Below, one piece after another: positions 42,371-50,668 of a stretch of 64,000 nt of DNA. A program made the position numbers and the translations under genes. Under the pieces are notes generated by a model that saw nothing but the letters and a program-made list of their open reading frames with translations, was not told the DNA's origin and searched no databases. Every line of letters starts with the position of its first letter. Positions within the stretch are counted from its first letter, which is position 1. Source of the DNA: Sphingomonas sp. SUN039 (GTDB lineage: Bacteria; Pseudomonadota; Alphaproteobacteria; Sphingomonadales; Sphingomonadaceae); the NCBI RefSeq assembly GCF_024758725.1, contig NZ_CP096972.1, positions 1,346,001 through 1,410,000 on the forward strand, read 5' to 3'.

Positions 42371-42654
42371 CGTGAACGCAGGGCCGACAAGGCCGACGTA
42401 AGCGCCACCGCACCCAAACACGATGCCAGTGCAACACATCCGTATAGCGCCAAAATCTCCCACACCTCATCGGAACGGTGCTCGGTGCGCGCATCCAAAG
42501 CAAACGCGACGGCAAAAATGGCGGGCAGTAACAGGCCGAAGCCCATTGAAGTGGCTGATCGCACAACCGTCGGAATGTCTCGTTGGAGCAGCCACGCCAG
42601 TCCGGCAACGATCATGCCCACCGGAATCGCAAGCAACGCCATCGGTACGATCAC
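42367..42654 (-). CDS. Small membrane protein between vapC and trmD, unknown
   Basis: About 95 residues from GTG 42654, which overlaps the vapC stop (GTGA); a TTG at 42666 and an ATG at 42642 are alternatives. There are three hydrophobic segments ([58 protein letters not shown]) with a charged loop [12 protein letters not shown]. Its stop overlaps trmD (ATGA), so it is translated as part of the ribosomal-protein operon. I do not recognise it; linkage to vapBC by the same overlap style suggests that the three arrived together. Confidence 0.65.
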   Translation of the reverse strand: MIVPMALLAIPVGMIVAGLAWLLQRDIPTVVRSATSMGFGLLLPAIFAVAFALDARTEHRSDEVWEILALYGCVALASCLGAVALTSALSALRSR

Positions 42655-43031
42655 GCGACCGTCCAATTCTCGACCTTCAACCCCGACACGTCGGCGAAGT
42701 CGGCTTCGTTGTTGGTAATCACCACCGCTCCGATGCTGAGCGCGTGCGCCGCCAGCAACCGGTCGAACCGGGCGCGCTTGAACGGGAGACGGGCATACTC
42801 CCGGGCGGCTGCCTCGTCGAATGCGAGAAGCGGAATCGCGCGCACGAATGCTTCCAGCACTTCGGGAGCGGGCGGTTTGCCGACATGCGTACCATAAGCG
42901 ATCTCCGCGAAACTGATCACGGAGATCGCCATTTCACCGGCATCGCAATCGGCGATGCGCGCCTTGAGGCCGCCATAGCCGACATCCATCGCGTATACCG
43001 CGCAATTCGCGTCGATCAGATAGCGGATCAC
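42651..43031 (-). CDS. vapC: VapC-type PIN-domain toxin
   Basis: A 126-residue PIN-domain ribonuclease, the toxin of a type II toxin-antitoxin pair. Acidic active-site residues lie in YLIDANCAVYAMD, ISFAEIAYG, FDRLLAAHALSIGAVVITNNEADFADV. VapC toxins usually cleave tRNA or rRNA. Its start overlaps the vapB stop (ATGA). It is inserted between rimM and trmD, genes normally adjacent. Confidence 0.92.
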   Translation of the reverse strand: MIRYLIDANCAVYAMDVGYGGLKARIADCDAGEMAISVISFAEIAYGTHVGKPPAPEVLEAFVRAIPLLAFDEAAAREYARLPFKRARFDRLLAAHALSIGAVVITNNEADFADVSGLKVENWTVA

Positions 43032-43318
43032 GCGCCGTCACGCGCCTTCGCTGCCGCCTCTTCGGCGCGTCGCAGGATCGTGCTGGGACGCTCCTCGAAA
43101 TCCTCGCGCGGTGCCAGCCTAATACCCGGCGCTTTGCCCGCGAAGCCGCTGATGTCGATCTTCTTGCGCGGCGCGACGATTGGTTCGACCCTGAACGACA
43201 TCGGTGCCTCCTGAACCATGCGGACTTGAGTTCCCTCGGGAACGCCGAGCCCCTTCGGCAGGCGCAGGGCGACGGAATTGCCTGACTTGAATGTCGTGCT
43301 TTGATATTCGTCGCTCAT
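43028..43318 (-). CDS. vapB: VapB-type antitoxin (AbrB/SpoVT fold)
   Basis: A 96-residue antitoxin with an N-terminal swapped-hairpin DNA-binding domain (QSTTFKSGNSVALRLPKGLGVPEGTQVRMVQE) and a C-terminal toxin-binding tail (FEERPSTILRRAEEAAAKARDGA). ATG 43318 with GGAG at six bases is preferred; the ATG immediately before is also possible. It should repress its own promoter together with VapC. An inverted repeat of GTATA-type half sites lies directly upstream at 43329-43349. Confidence 0.9.
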   Translation of the reverse strand: MSDEYQSTTFKSGNSVALRLPKGLGVPEGTQVRMVQEAPMSFRVEPIVAPRKKIDISGFAGKAPGIRLAPREDFEERPSTILRRAEEAAAKARDGA

Positions 43319-43328
43319 CATTGGCTCC

Positions 43329-43349
43329 GTATACACATCGCGTATATAC
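43329..43349. promoter_or_regulatory. Inverted repeat, candidate VapB operator
   Basis: GTATAC (43329-43334) and GTATATAC (43342-43349) face each other across a seven-base spacer, just before vapB and reaching the rimM stop codon. AbrB-type VapB antitoxins autoregulate by binding such repeats. An internal promoter here would let vapBC, and perhaps trmD and rplS, be transcribed apart from the upstream ribosomal genes. This is inferred from position and symmetry. Confidence 0.5.
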
Positions 43350-43810
43350 TAACCGATAAAGGCACTGTCAATCACCACCCGCTCGCCCCATTCGGGCACC
43401 GCATCTGGGCGCATCGGGACCATGAAGCGTTTTTTGTCGGGGCGCTCGATCTCGATCACGTCGCCTGCGCCGAAGTTTTCGACTGCAACGACATGACCGA
43501 GGTCTGCGCCGTCCGTGGACACAGCCGGAAGCCCGATCAGGTCGGCGTGGTAGTATTCGCCCTCGCCCAATGGCGGTAGCGTGTCGCGCGGGACGGTCAG
43601 CGCTGTCCCTCGCAGGCGTTCGGCAGCGGTGCGATCGGGGATTTCGGCGAAGCGCGCGATATTGCCGCGCAGCGACTTCAGCGTCAGCGCGCCGTCGTTG
43701 AAGCTCATGTACCCCGACAGATCGTCGGTGAAGAGCTTCAGCTTCACCTCGCCGCCCACACCATGCGCGCCGGCGATTGCGGCGAGCGTGACGGGGCGGC
43801 GCGGGTCCAA
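43349..43810 (-). CDS. rimM: Ribosome maturation factor RimM
   Basis: A 153-residue factor for 30S maturation that binds S19. It has the N-terminal RimM block VTLAAIAGAHGVGGEVKLKLFTDD, EIPDRTAAERLRGTALTVPRDTLP, and the PRC-barrel segment GEYYHADLIGLPAVSTDGADLGHVVAVENFGAGDVIEI, ending with KRFMVPM. The start is TTG 43810, three bases after the rpsP stop. A later start would remove the conserved first strand. Confidence 0.95.
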   Translation of the reverse strand: MDPRRPVTLAAIAGAHGVGGEVKLKLFTDDLSGYMSFNDGALTLKSLRGNIARFAEIPDRTAAERLRGTALTVPRDTLPPLGEGEYYHADLIGLPAVSTDGADLGHVVAVENFGAGDVIEIERPDKKRFMVPMRPDAVPEWGERVVIDSAFIG

Positions 43811-43813
43811 GAC

Positions 43814-44410
43814 TTAAGCCTCGGCCGTCTTTTCTTCTTCGACGGCATCGGGCGCAGCGTCGGCCTGTTCGGCGGCGGGCGCTTCCTCAGCCTGAGCCTG
43901 TTCGACCGGTGCTTCTTCAGCGACTGCTTCGGCAGGAGCTTCTTCGGCCTGTGCCTGTTCGGCAGGGGCTTCCTCAGCGGCTACTTCAGCAGCAGGCGCT
44001 TCTTCGGCCACCGGCTCTTCAACGACTTCGGGTGCGGGAGCAGCAGCTGCGGCAGCAGCAGCCTCGGCGGCTTCCGCCGCCTTCTTCTGCTGCTCTTCCA
44101 GACGATCGGTGGCTTTTTCGCCGGGCTTGCCCTTGTTCGGGTTGTTGCGCGCGGCACGCTCGCGGACGCCCGCCGCATCGAGGAAGCGCGCGACGCGGTC
44201 GGTCGGCTGCGCCCCGACGCCCAGCCAATGCTTGGCGCGCTCGACGTTCAGCACGACGCGGTTGGCGTCGTCCTTGGCGAGCAGCGGGTTGTAGCTGCCG
44301 AGACGCTCGATGAAATTGCCGTCGCGGGGGCTGCGCGCGTCGGCAACGACGATGCGGTAATACGGGCGCTTCTTGGAGCCACCGCGCGAGAGACGAATTG
44401 AAACTGCCAT
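43814..44410 (-). CDS. rpsP: 30S ribosomal protein S16 with long acidic C-terminal extension
   Basis: Residues 1-85 are ordinary S16 ([37 protein letters not shown], then [21 protein letters not shown]). From about residue 100 a 95-residue tail of Ala/Glu/Pro repeats follows ([17 protein letters not shown], then units such as [16 protein letters not shown]), making 198 residues against 80-90 in most bacteria. Acidic tails on S16 occur in sphingomonads as I recall, but this one is long and repetitive. It lies 39 bases after ffh and starts the rpsP-rimM-(vapBC)-trmD-rplS operon. Confidence 0.96.
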   Translation of the reverse strand: MAVSIRLSRGGSKKRPYYRIVVADARSPRDGNFIERLGSYNPLLAKDDANRVVLNVERAKHWLGVGAQPTDRVARFLDAAGVRERAARNNPNKGKPGEKATDRLEEQQKKAAEAAEAAAAAAAAPAPEVVEEPVAEEAPAAEVAAEEAPAEQAQAEEAPAEAVAEEAPVEQAQAEEAPAAEQADAAPDAVEEEKTAEA

Positions 44411-44449
44411 TGTCTTACTTCCTTCGTTGATCTGATTGTTATCGTGAAA

Positions 44450-45859
44450 CTATTTTTTGAAACCGGGAGGCATACCGCCGCCGAGCAGACCACCGAGGCC
44501 GCCCATGCCGCCGGGACCACCACCGCCACCCATCATGCCCATCAACGCCTTCATGCCGCCCATTTTCTTGAGCTTTTTCATGGCTCCGGCCATTTCCTGA
44601 TGCATCTTCAACAGCTTGTTGACCTCTTGAACGGTCAACCCTGCCCCTTTGGCGATGCGAATTTTACGCTTGGCCTGAAGCAGTTCGGGCTTGGCGCGTT
44701 CCTTCGGCGTCATCGACCCGATGATTGCGTCCATGTGAACCAGCATCTTGTCCGAGCCGGGTGCCGACGCCATCGCCGTCTGGGCCTTCTTCAAGCCCGG
44801 AATCATGCCTGCGAGCGCGCCGAGCCCGCCCATGTTTTGCATCTGCTTCAACTGCATCTGCAGGTCGTTCATGTCGAACTGACCCTTGGACATCTTGGCC
44901 GCGAGCCTTTCGGCGTCCTCGACCTCGATGGTCTGCGCGGCGCGTTCGACCAGCGAAACGACGTCGCCCATGCCCAGGATTCGGCCCGCGACGCGGCTCG
45001 GGTGGAACAACTCAAGCCCGTCGAGCTTTTCGCCGGTACCGACGAACTTGATCGGCTTGCCGGTCACTGCACGCATCGACAGCGCCGCGCCGCCGCGTGC
45101 ATCGCCGTCCATGCGGGTCAGCACCACCCCGGTCAGTGGAACCTGATCTGTGAAGCTCTTGGCGACGTTGACCGCGTCCTGGCCGGTCAAGCTGTCGACG
45201 ACGAGCAGCATCTCGGTCGGAGATGCGACCTGGGACACCGCCTTCATCTCGTCCATCAGCGCCTGATCGACATGGAGGCGACCGGCGGTGTCGAGGATCA
45301 GGACGTCATAGCCCTGAAGTTTGGCCGCCGTGAGCGCGCGCCGGGCGATATCGACCGGCTGTTGGCCCGCGACGATGGGAAGCGTTGCGACACCGGTCTG
45401 GGTGCCGAGCACGGCGAGCTGTTCCTGCGCAGCGGGCCGGTTGACATCGAGCGACGCCATCAGAACCTTCTTGCGGTCCTTCTCCGTCAGCCGCTTGGCA
45501 ATCTTGGCCGAGGTCGTCGTTTTACCCGAGCCCTGGAGCCCAACCATCATGATAATCGCGGGCGGCGTGACGTCGAGCGCAAGGTCCGACGCGTCCGACC
45601 CCAGCATTTCGGTCAGCGCATCGTTGACGATCTTGACGACCTGTTGGCCGGGCGTGATCGAGCGCAGAACGTTCTGGCCGACCGCCTTGTCGGTGATGCT
45701 GTCGACGAACGAGCGCACGACGGGCAGCGCGACATCGGCCTCGAGCAGCGCGACGCGCACCTCGCGCATCGCCGCGCGCACGTCCGCCTCGGTCAGGGCA
45801 CCCCTGCCCTTCAACCGGTCGAAGACGCTCCCGAGGCGGTCGCTCAGCGTGTCGAACAA
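44450..45859 (-). CDS. ffh: Signal recognition particle protein Ffh
   Basis: A 469-residue SRP GTPase delivering nascent membrane proteins to FtsY. Order: N domain from FDTLSDRLGSVFDRLKGRGALTEADV, G domain with GLQGSGKTTTSAKIA (P-loop), DTAGRLHVDQALMDE, RMDGDARGGAALS, and the C-terminal Met-rich M domain (MKKLKKMGGMKALMGMMGGGGGP) that binds 4.5S RNA and signal peptides. The start is TTG 45859, with GAAGG upstream; the extra N-terminal codons of the longer frame (to 45961) run through a terminator-like hairpin and are not part of the family. Confidence 0.96.
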   Translation of the reverse strand: MFDTLSDRLGSVFDRLKGRGALTEADVRAAMREVRVALLEADVALPVVRSFVDSITDKAVGQNVLRSITPGQQVVKIVNDALTEMLGSDASDLALDVTPPAIIMMVGLQGSGKTTTSAKIAKRLTEKDRKKVLMASLDVNRPAAQEQLAVLGTQTGVATLPIVAGQQPVDIARRALTAAKLQGYDVLILDTAGRLHVDQALMDEMKAVSQVASPTEMLLVVDSLTGQDAVNVAKSFTDQVPLTGVVLTRMDGDARGGAALSMRAVTGKPIKFVGTGEKLDGLELFHPSRVAGRILGMGDVVSLVERAAQTIEVEDAERLAAKMSKGQFDMNDLQMQLKQMQNMGGLGALAGMIPGLKKAQTAMASAPGSDKMLVHMDAIIGSMTPKERAKPELLQAKRKIRIAKGAGLTVQEVNKLLKMHQEMAGAMKKLKKMGGMKALMGMMGGGGGPGGMGGLGGLLGGGMPPGFKK

Positions 45860-45902
45860 GTGGCCTTCACTCCCGATCCAAAACAGGCAGTCCCGCACAA
45901 GC

Positions 45903-45938
45903 AAAAAACGCCAGCGGACGAAACCTCGTCGGCTGGCG
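45903..45938 (-). terminator. Rho-independent terminator-like hairpin in the ffh leader
   Basis: On the minus strand, a GC-rich stem (arms at 45909-45921 and 45926-45938, one mismatch, short loop) is followed by a run of six T (45903-45908), the form of an intrinsic terminator. It lies about 45 bases upstream of the ffh start in the direction of ffh transcription. It therefore either ends a short leader/small RNA starting near 46.0 kb or acts as an attenuator for ffh and the ribosomal genes behind it. Confidence 0.65.
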
Positions 45939-46072
45939 CACACCGCAGTGTACATCGGCATCGCAAGTCGATGCAGCGACGCCCCTAGGCGCAGTCGGTG
46001 TCAGGGTCAACTAGGGTGCAGACAGCCGACATTTACAGCTTCTTCACGCTCCAACGCTAGGGCGAAGGGCAA

Positions 46073-47755
46073 GTGGGAATACGGGAGCTACCGGTGGGCG
46101 AAATCATACAGGGGCGCGCGCGCACAGCCAACGCGCGCAACGATATCGTCACCGGCGGCATCGTCCTGGCTGCTACCGTCATGTTCGTCGGAACCGGTGG
46201 GCAGCTCTTGTCCAGCACGATCGCGATGCTGTCCGGCGTCGGTGGTGGTGCCGACCGCACGCTGACCATTGCGCTGCTGCTCAACATCGCCCTCATCCTG
46301 TTCGGCTGGCGGCGTTACCGCGACCTGTCGAACGAGGTCGACGAGCGCGCAGCCGCCGAACAGCGTGCCCAATCGCTGGCGATCCGCGATCCGCTGACCG
46401 GGTTCTACAACCGGCGCGCGCTGACCGAACACGGCAGTGCGCTGATTACCCGCGCCTTCCGCCGCCAGAAGGCCGTCGCGCTGCTGATGCTCGACCTCGA
46501 CCATTTCAAGAACGTCAACGATGTCCATGGCCACGCCGTGGGCGACTCTTTGCTCAGGTCGGTGGCGGCGGAAATCGCCACGATCATGCCGCCGTCAGCG
46601 CTCACTGCACGGCTGGGCGGCGATGAATTCGCCTGCATCTTTGCGTTCGACCATAGCCATCCCGATGTTGTCGAGCGCGTTTCGCAGGCGGTGGTCTCGC
46701 GCCTGTCGCAGCCGTTCGATGTCGATGGCGTCCATGTCCATATCTCGGTGTCGTGCGGCATTGCGCGTTCGGAAAGCGACTGCAACGACGTCGATTCACT
46801 AATGCGGCGTGCCGATATCGCCATGTATGCCGCCAAGCATCAGGGCCGGAACCGCCACAGCTGGTTCGATGCCTCGATGGAGCGCGAACTGCATGCCCGC
46901 AACGAGCTGGAAGACGGAATGCGGCGTGGTATTCCGCTAGGGCAATTCGTGCCGTTCTACGAACAACAGATCGACCTGACAACAGGGCGACTGCACGGTT
47001 TCGAAATGCTGGCCCGCTGGGAACATCCGACCCGCGGGCTCGTCTCGCCCGAAATCTTCATCCCGATTGCCGAGGAAACCGGCATGATCGCCGACCTGTC
47101 GATGGCAGTGATGCGGCAGGCCTTCGTCGAGGCGCGCAACTGGGACACAAGCCTGACCTTGTCGGTCAACATCTCGCCGATCCAGTTGAAAGATCCTTGG
47201 CTTGCCCAGAAAATCGTCAAGCTGCTCACCGAAACCGGTTTTCCGGCGACGCGGCTCGAAGTCGAGATCACCGAAAGTTCGTTGTTTGAGAACCTGGCGC
47301 TTGCCCAGTCGATTGTCGGCAGCCTCAAGAACCAGGGGATCAAACTGGCGCTCGACGATTTCGGCACGGGCTATTCGTCGCTGGCGCATTTGCGGGCGCT
47401 GCCGTTCGACAGGATCAAGATCGACAAGAGCTTTGTTACCTCGATCCTCGACAACCCCGACAGCGCGGCCATCGTCAATGCGATTGCCAAGCTCGGCGAC
47501 AGCCTGAACCTGCCGGTTACCGCCGAGGGGATCGAGGACGCCGCCATCGAGGAACGCCTGCGTCAGCTCGGCTGTCACAAGGGACAGGGCTGGTATTACG
47601 GCAAGCCGATGCCGGTTGCAGCCACGCGCACCTTGCTGGCCGAGCGCAACCTGCTGCCGAATGCACGCGTGACGCCGGTTGTCGTGGAAGCGCCGATCGT
47701 TGCCGAAATCGACGGCGGCGGGGTGGCGTACGAACCGCTGCGCCGCTCGGCGTGA
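46073..47755 (+). CDS. GGDEF-EAL domain cyclic-di-GMP protein
   Basis: A 560-residue membrane protein: two N-terminal transmembrane helices (GGIVLAATVMFVGTGGQLL and LTIALLLNIALILFGW), a diguanylate cyclase domain with DHFKNVNDVHGHAVGD and an intact GGDEF near residue 181, then an EAL domain with FEMLARWEHP, SVNISPIQLKD, EITESSLFE, LDDFGTGYSSL (about 428) and GQGWYYGKP. The first EAL motif reads EML, but the Asp-Asp and other metal residues are kept, so phosphodiesterase activity is still possible. The start is GTG 46073 with AAGGG just upstream. It is transcribed divergently from ffh. Confidence 0.93.
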   Translation: MGIRELPVGEIIQGRARTANARNDIVTGGIVLAATVMFVGTGGQLLSSTIAMLSGVGGGADRTLTIALLLNIALILFGWRRYRDLSNEVDERAAAEQRAQSLAIRDPLTGFYNRRALTEHGSALITRAFRRQKAVALLMLDLDHFKNVNDVHGHAVGDSLLRSVAAEIATIMPPSALTARLGGDEFACIFAFDHSHPDVVERVSQAVVSRLSQPFDVDGVHVHISVSCGIARSESDCNDVDSLMRRADIAMYAAKHQGRNRHSWFDASMERELHARNELEDGMRRGIPLGQFVPFYEQQIDLTTGRLHGFEMLARWEHPTRGLVSPEIFIPIAEETGMIADLSMAVMRQAFVEARNWDTSLTLSVNISPIQLKDPWLAQKIVKLLTETGFPATRLEVEITESSLFENLALAQSIVGSLKNQGIKLALDDFGTGYSSLAHLRALPFDRIKIDKSFVTSILDNPDSAAIVNAIAKLGDSLNLPVTAEGIEDAAIEERLRQLGCHKGQGWYYGKPMPVAATRTLLAERNLLPNARVTPVVVEAPIVAEIDGGGVAYEPLRRSA

Positions 47756-47781
47756 TGGACTTGGAGCCGTCGGCTCCCTAG

Positions 47782-48600
47782 ATGCGCGCGGTCATGACTG
47801 GCCGCTTTCACAAGATGCATGGACTGGGCAACGACTTTGTCGTGATCGACGCACGCGTGGACGCCGTTGCGATGACGGTATCGCGCGCGCGCGCGATTGC
47901 CGACCGGTGCACGGGCATCGGGTGCGATCAGTTGATCATGGTCGAGCCATCGGACAGCGCCGATGCGACGATGCGGATCTGGAACCACGACGGCAGCGAA
48001 GTCGAAGCGTGCGGCAATGCGATGCGCGCGCTCGCGGTGTTGATCGGCAAGGCGACGCTGGCGACCAAAGGCGGGAACGTCCAAATCGCGCCCGACGATA
48101 GCGGAGCGACTGTCGAGATCGGTGCACCGCGTTTCGGCTGGCAGGACATTCCGCTGGCCTACGCGATGGACACCGCCGCCATGCCGGTCGGCTGGGAACA
48201 GCTCGAATCCCCGATGGCCGTCAATGTTGGCAATCCGCACGTCGTATTTTTCGTGGAAGACCTCGATGCGGTCGATGTCGAACGGCTGGGCCCGCAGATC
48301 GAAACCGACGCGCTGTTTCCTCAGCGAATTAATGTGAACATCGCGCAAATGGTCGATGCGGGACATATCCAGTTGCGGACTTGGGAACGTGGTGCCGGAT
48401 TGACGCTGGCCTGCGGGACCGGCGCCTGTGCGACGGCCGTCGCCGCGATCCGTTCGCGCAAGGCGACCGGCCCGGTCGAGGTCGCGATGACGGGCGGCAC
48501 GCTGACCATCGACTGGCGCGACGGCGAGCCAATCCGGATGACCGGCCCCGCCACGCATGTGTTCACCGGCGAGGCGGACTGGAGCCGGTTCGGCGCATGA
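47782..48600 (+). CDS. dapF: Diaminopimelate epimerase
   Basis: A 272-residue PLP-independent epimerase converting LL- to meso-diaminopimelate for lysine and peptidoglycan. Catalytic cysteines are in VEACGNAMRALA (about residue 76) and LTLACGTGACATAV (about 211); KMHGLGNDFVVID is the typical N-terminus. ATG 47782 is used, though an ATG four codons later gives the common length. A perfect stem GGAGCC-GTC-GGCTCC (47763-47777) lies just before it, after the GGDEF-EAL gene. The stop overlaps mtaB. Confidence 0.95.
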   Translation: MRAVMTGRFHKMHGLGNDFVVIDARVDAVAMTVSRARAIADRCTGIGCDQLIMVEPSDSADATMRIWNHDGSEVEACGNAMRALAVLIGKATLATKGGNVQIAPDDSGATVEIGAPRFGWQDIPLAYAMDTAAMPVGWEQLESPMAVNVGNPHVVFFVEDLDAVDVERLGPQIETDALFPQRINVNIAQMVDAGHIQLRTWERGAGLTLACGTGACATAVAAIRSRKATGPVEVAMTGGTLTIDWRDGEPIRMTGPATHVFTGEADWSRFGA

Positions 48601-49745
48601 GTGTCGAAGTGCTCGATTTCGGCTGTCGCCTGAATATCGCCGAAGGTGCGGCGATCCGTGCGCGGCTGACCGGCGGCGACCCGCAAGTCGTCATCAACAG
48701 CTGCGCAGTTACCGGCGAAGCGGTGCGGCAGGCCCGACAGGCTGTGCGGCGCAGTGCCCGGGCGCGACCCGGGGTGCCGATCACCGTCACGGGCTGCGCG
48801 GCGGTGACCGACCGCGCGGCATTCGAAGCCATGCCCGAGGTGTCGCGCGTCATCGCCAAGGAAAGACCGCGCGGCGACGTCCCAGCCGTCAGCGACGAGG
48901 GCCACGCCCGCGCCTTTGTCGAGGTTCAGAATGGCTGCGACCATAACTGCACGTTCTGCGTCACGACGATCGCCCGCGGTGCGAGCCGGTCGTTCGATGC
49001 TGGTGTCGTCGTCGAAACGATTGCGCGCGCGGTCGAGCGCGGCCAGCGCGAAGTCATCCTGACCGGGGTGGACCTGACCAGCTATCGCCCGTCGCTTGCG
49101 GGGCTCGTCGCCGCGATCTTGCGCGAAGTGCCTGCCCTGCCCCGGCTGCGGTTGTCGTCGCTCGATCCCGCAGAGGTCGATGGCGCGCTGTTCGACCTGA
49201 TCGTGCATGAGCCACGGATCATGCCGCACGTCCATCTGTCGCTCCAGTCGGGCGATCCGATGATCCTGAAACGGATGAAGCGGCGGCACACGCGCGAACA
49301 GGCGATTGCTCTGGTCGAACGGCTGAAGGCGGCGCGACCCGGCGTTGCCGTCGGTGCCGACCTGATCGCCGGATTCCCGACCGAGACCGACGCGATGCAC
49401 GCCAGCAGCCGCGCGATCATCGATGAATGCGACATCGTGTTCGGCCATATCTTCCCCTATTCGCCGCGCGCGGGCACGCCCGCCGCGCTGATGCCGCCGG
49501 TCGCGACGAGCATAGCCAGGACCCGCGCCGCCGAACTGCGCGAAGCGAGTGCGGGGCGTCGTGCCGCATGGCTGGCGACACTGGTCGGCACGACGCAGAC
49601 AGTGCTTGTCGAGCGTAGCGGGCAGCGCGGACATGCTCCGAACTTTGCCACAGTCGATGCGTCGGCGGCGGTGGCACCGGGCAGCATCGTGCCCGTCCGC
49701 ATTACGGCCAGCGATGGCGCGACCCTGACCGGAGACCCCGCATGA
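48597..49745 (+). CDS. mtaB: tRNA N6-threonylcarbamoyladenosine methylthiotransferase MtaB
   Basis: A 382-residue MiaB-family radical-SAM enzyme that adds a methylthio group to t6A37 of tRNA. The N-terminal UPF0004 domain carries cluster cysteines in LDFGCRLNIAE, VINSCAVTGEA and TVTGCAAVTD. The radical-SAM CxxxCxxC is in NGCDHNCTFCV; further blocks are LTGVDLTSY, HLSLQSGDPMILKRMKR, GADLIAGFPTET and HIFPYSPRAGTPAA, and a TRAM-like C-terminus. ATG 48597 overlaps the dapF stop (ATGA). Confidence 0.94.
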   Translation: MSVEVLDFGCRLNIAEGAAIRARLTGGDPQVVINSCAVTGEAVRQARQAVRRSARARPGVPITVTGCAAVTDRAAFEAMPEVSRVIAKERPRGDVPAVSDEGHARAFVEVQNGCDHNCTFCVTTIARGASRSFDAGVVVETIARAVERGQREVILTGVDLTSYRPSLAGLVAAILREVPALPRLRLSSLDPAEVDGALFDLIVHEPRIMPHVHLSLQSGDPMILKRMKRRHTREQAIALVERLKAARPGVAVGADLIAGFPTETDAMHASSRAIIDECDIVFGHIFPYSPRAGTPAALMPPVATSIARTRAAELREASAGRRAAWLATLVGTTQTVLVERSGQRGHAPNFATVDASAAVAPGSIVPVRITASDGATLTGDPA

Positions 49746-50668
49746 GCGAGACCAGCTGGGCCAAACGCCTGTTCTCGGGACTGCGCCGCACGTCGGAAAA
49801 GGTCACCGAGAGCGTCACGACGCTGATCGGGATCGGTCAGCTCGGCGAGTCCACGCTGGACTCGGTCGAAGATGCGCTGATCGCTGCCGATCTCGGTTCA
49901 CCCACCGCCGCGCGGGTGCGCGCCGCCATTGCCGCCCGGAATTTCGAACGCGGGATCGACGAGCCGGGGCTCCGCGCGGTGATCGCAAGCGAAGTGGCGG
50001 CAGTGCTGGCACCGGTTGCCAGGCCGCTCGTGATCGACGCCTTCCCGCGCCCGCAAGTGATCCTCGTCATCGGCGTCAACGGCTCGGGGAAGACCACGAC
50101 CATTGCCAAGCTGGCGCATAATCTCCTCGAGCAGGACTATGGCGTGATGCTCGTCGCAGGCGATACGTTCCGCGCTGCCGCCATCGGCCAGTTGAAGGTG
50201 TGGGCCGAGCGGCTCGGCGTTCCCATCGTCAGCGGCCCCGAGGGCGGCGACGCGGCAGGCGTGGTGTTCGACGCGGTCAAACAGGCGACAGCGACGGGCA
50301 TCGACGTGCTGATCGTCGATACCGCGGGGCGGCTCCAGAACAAGACCGAGCTGATGGACGAGCTCGCCAAGGTCCGCCGCGTGCTGGGGCGGCTCAATCC
50401 CGCCGCGCCGCATAATGTCGTGCTCGTGCTCGACGCGACGACGGGCCAGAACGCGCTCAACCAGATCGAGGTGTTCAGGAATGTCGCGGGTGTGACGGGC
50501 CTGGTGATGACCAAGCTCGACGGGACCGCGCGCGGCGGTGTGCTCGTGGCGGCGGCGGAGAAATACGGCCTGCCGATCCATGCGGTCGGCGTCGGCGAAA
50601 CCATCGACGACCTGCGCCCGTTCGACGCGCAGGAACTGGCGAATGCGATTGCGGGAGTGAAGGCGTGA
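49742..50668 (+). CDS. ftsY: Signal recognition particle receptor FtsY
   Basis: A 308-residue SRP receptor GTPase, partner of the Ffh encoded in the same window. N domain (FSGLRRTSEKVTESVTTLI), P-loop GVNGSGKTTTIAKLAH near residue 111, AGDTFRAAAIGQLKVWAER, DTAGRLQNKTELMDELAK, TKLDGTARGGVLVAA and the final GVGETIDDLRPFDAQEFA-like end. It has almost no acidic A domain, as in many alphaproteobacteria. ATG 49742 overlaps the mtaB stop (ATGA). Confidence 0.96.
   Translation: MSETSWAKRLFSGLRRTSEKVTESVTTLIGIGQLGESTLDSVEDALIAADLGSPTAARVRAAIAARNFERGIDEPGLRAVIASEVAAVLAPVARPLVIDAFPRPQVILVIGVNGSGKTTTIAKLAHNLLEQDYGVMLVAGDTFRAAAIGQLKVWAERLGVPIVSGPEGGDAAGVVFDAVKQATATGIDVLIVDTAGRLQNKTELMDELAKVRRVLGRLNPAAPHNVVLVLDATTGQNALNQIEVFRNVAGVTGLVMTKLDGTARGGVLVAAAEKYGLPIHAVGVGETIDDLRPFDAQELANAIAGVKA

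Noticed and set aside
44444-45988. Plus-strand 514-codon frame opposite ffh
   Set aside because: ffh is certain from its GTPase motifs; the plus frame is its mirror.
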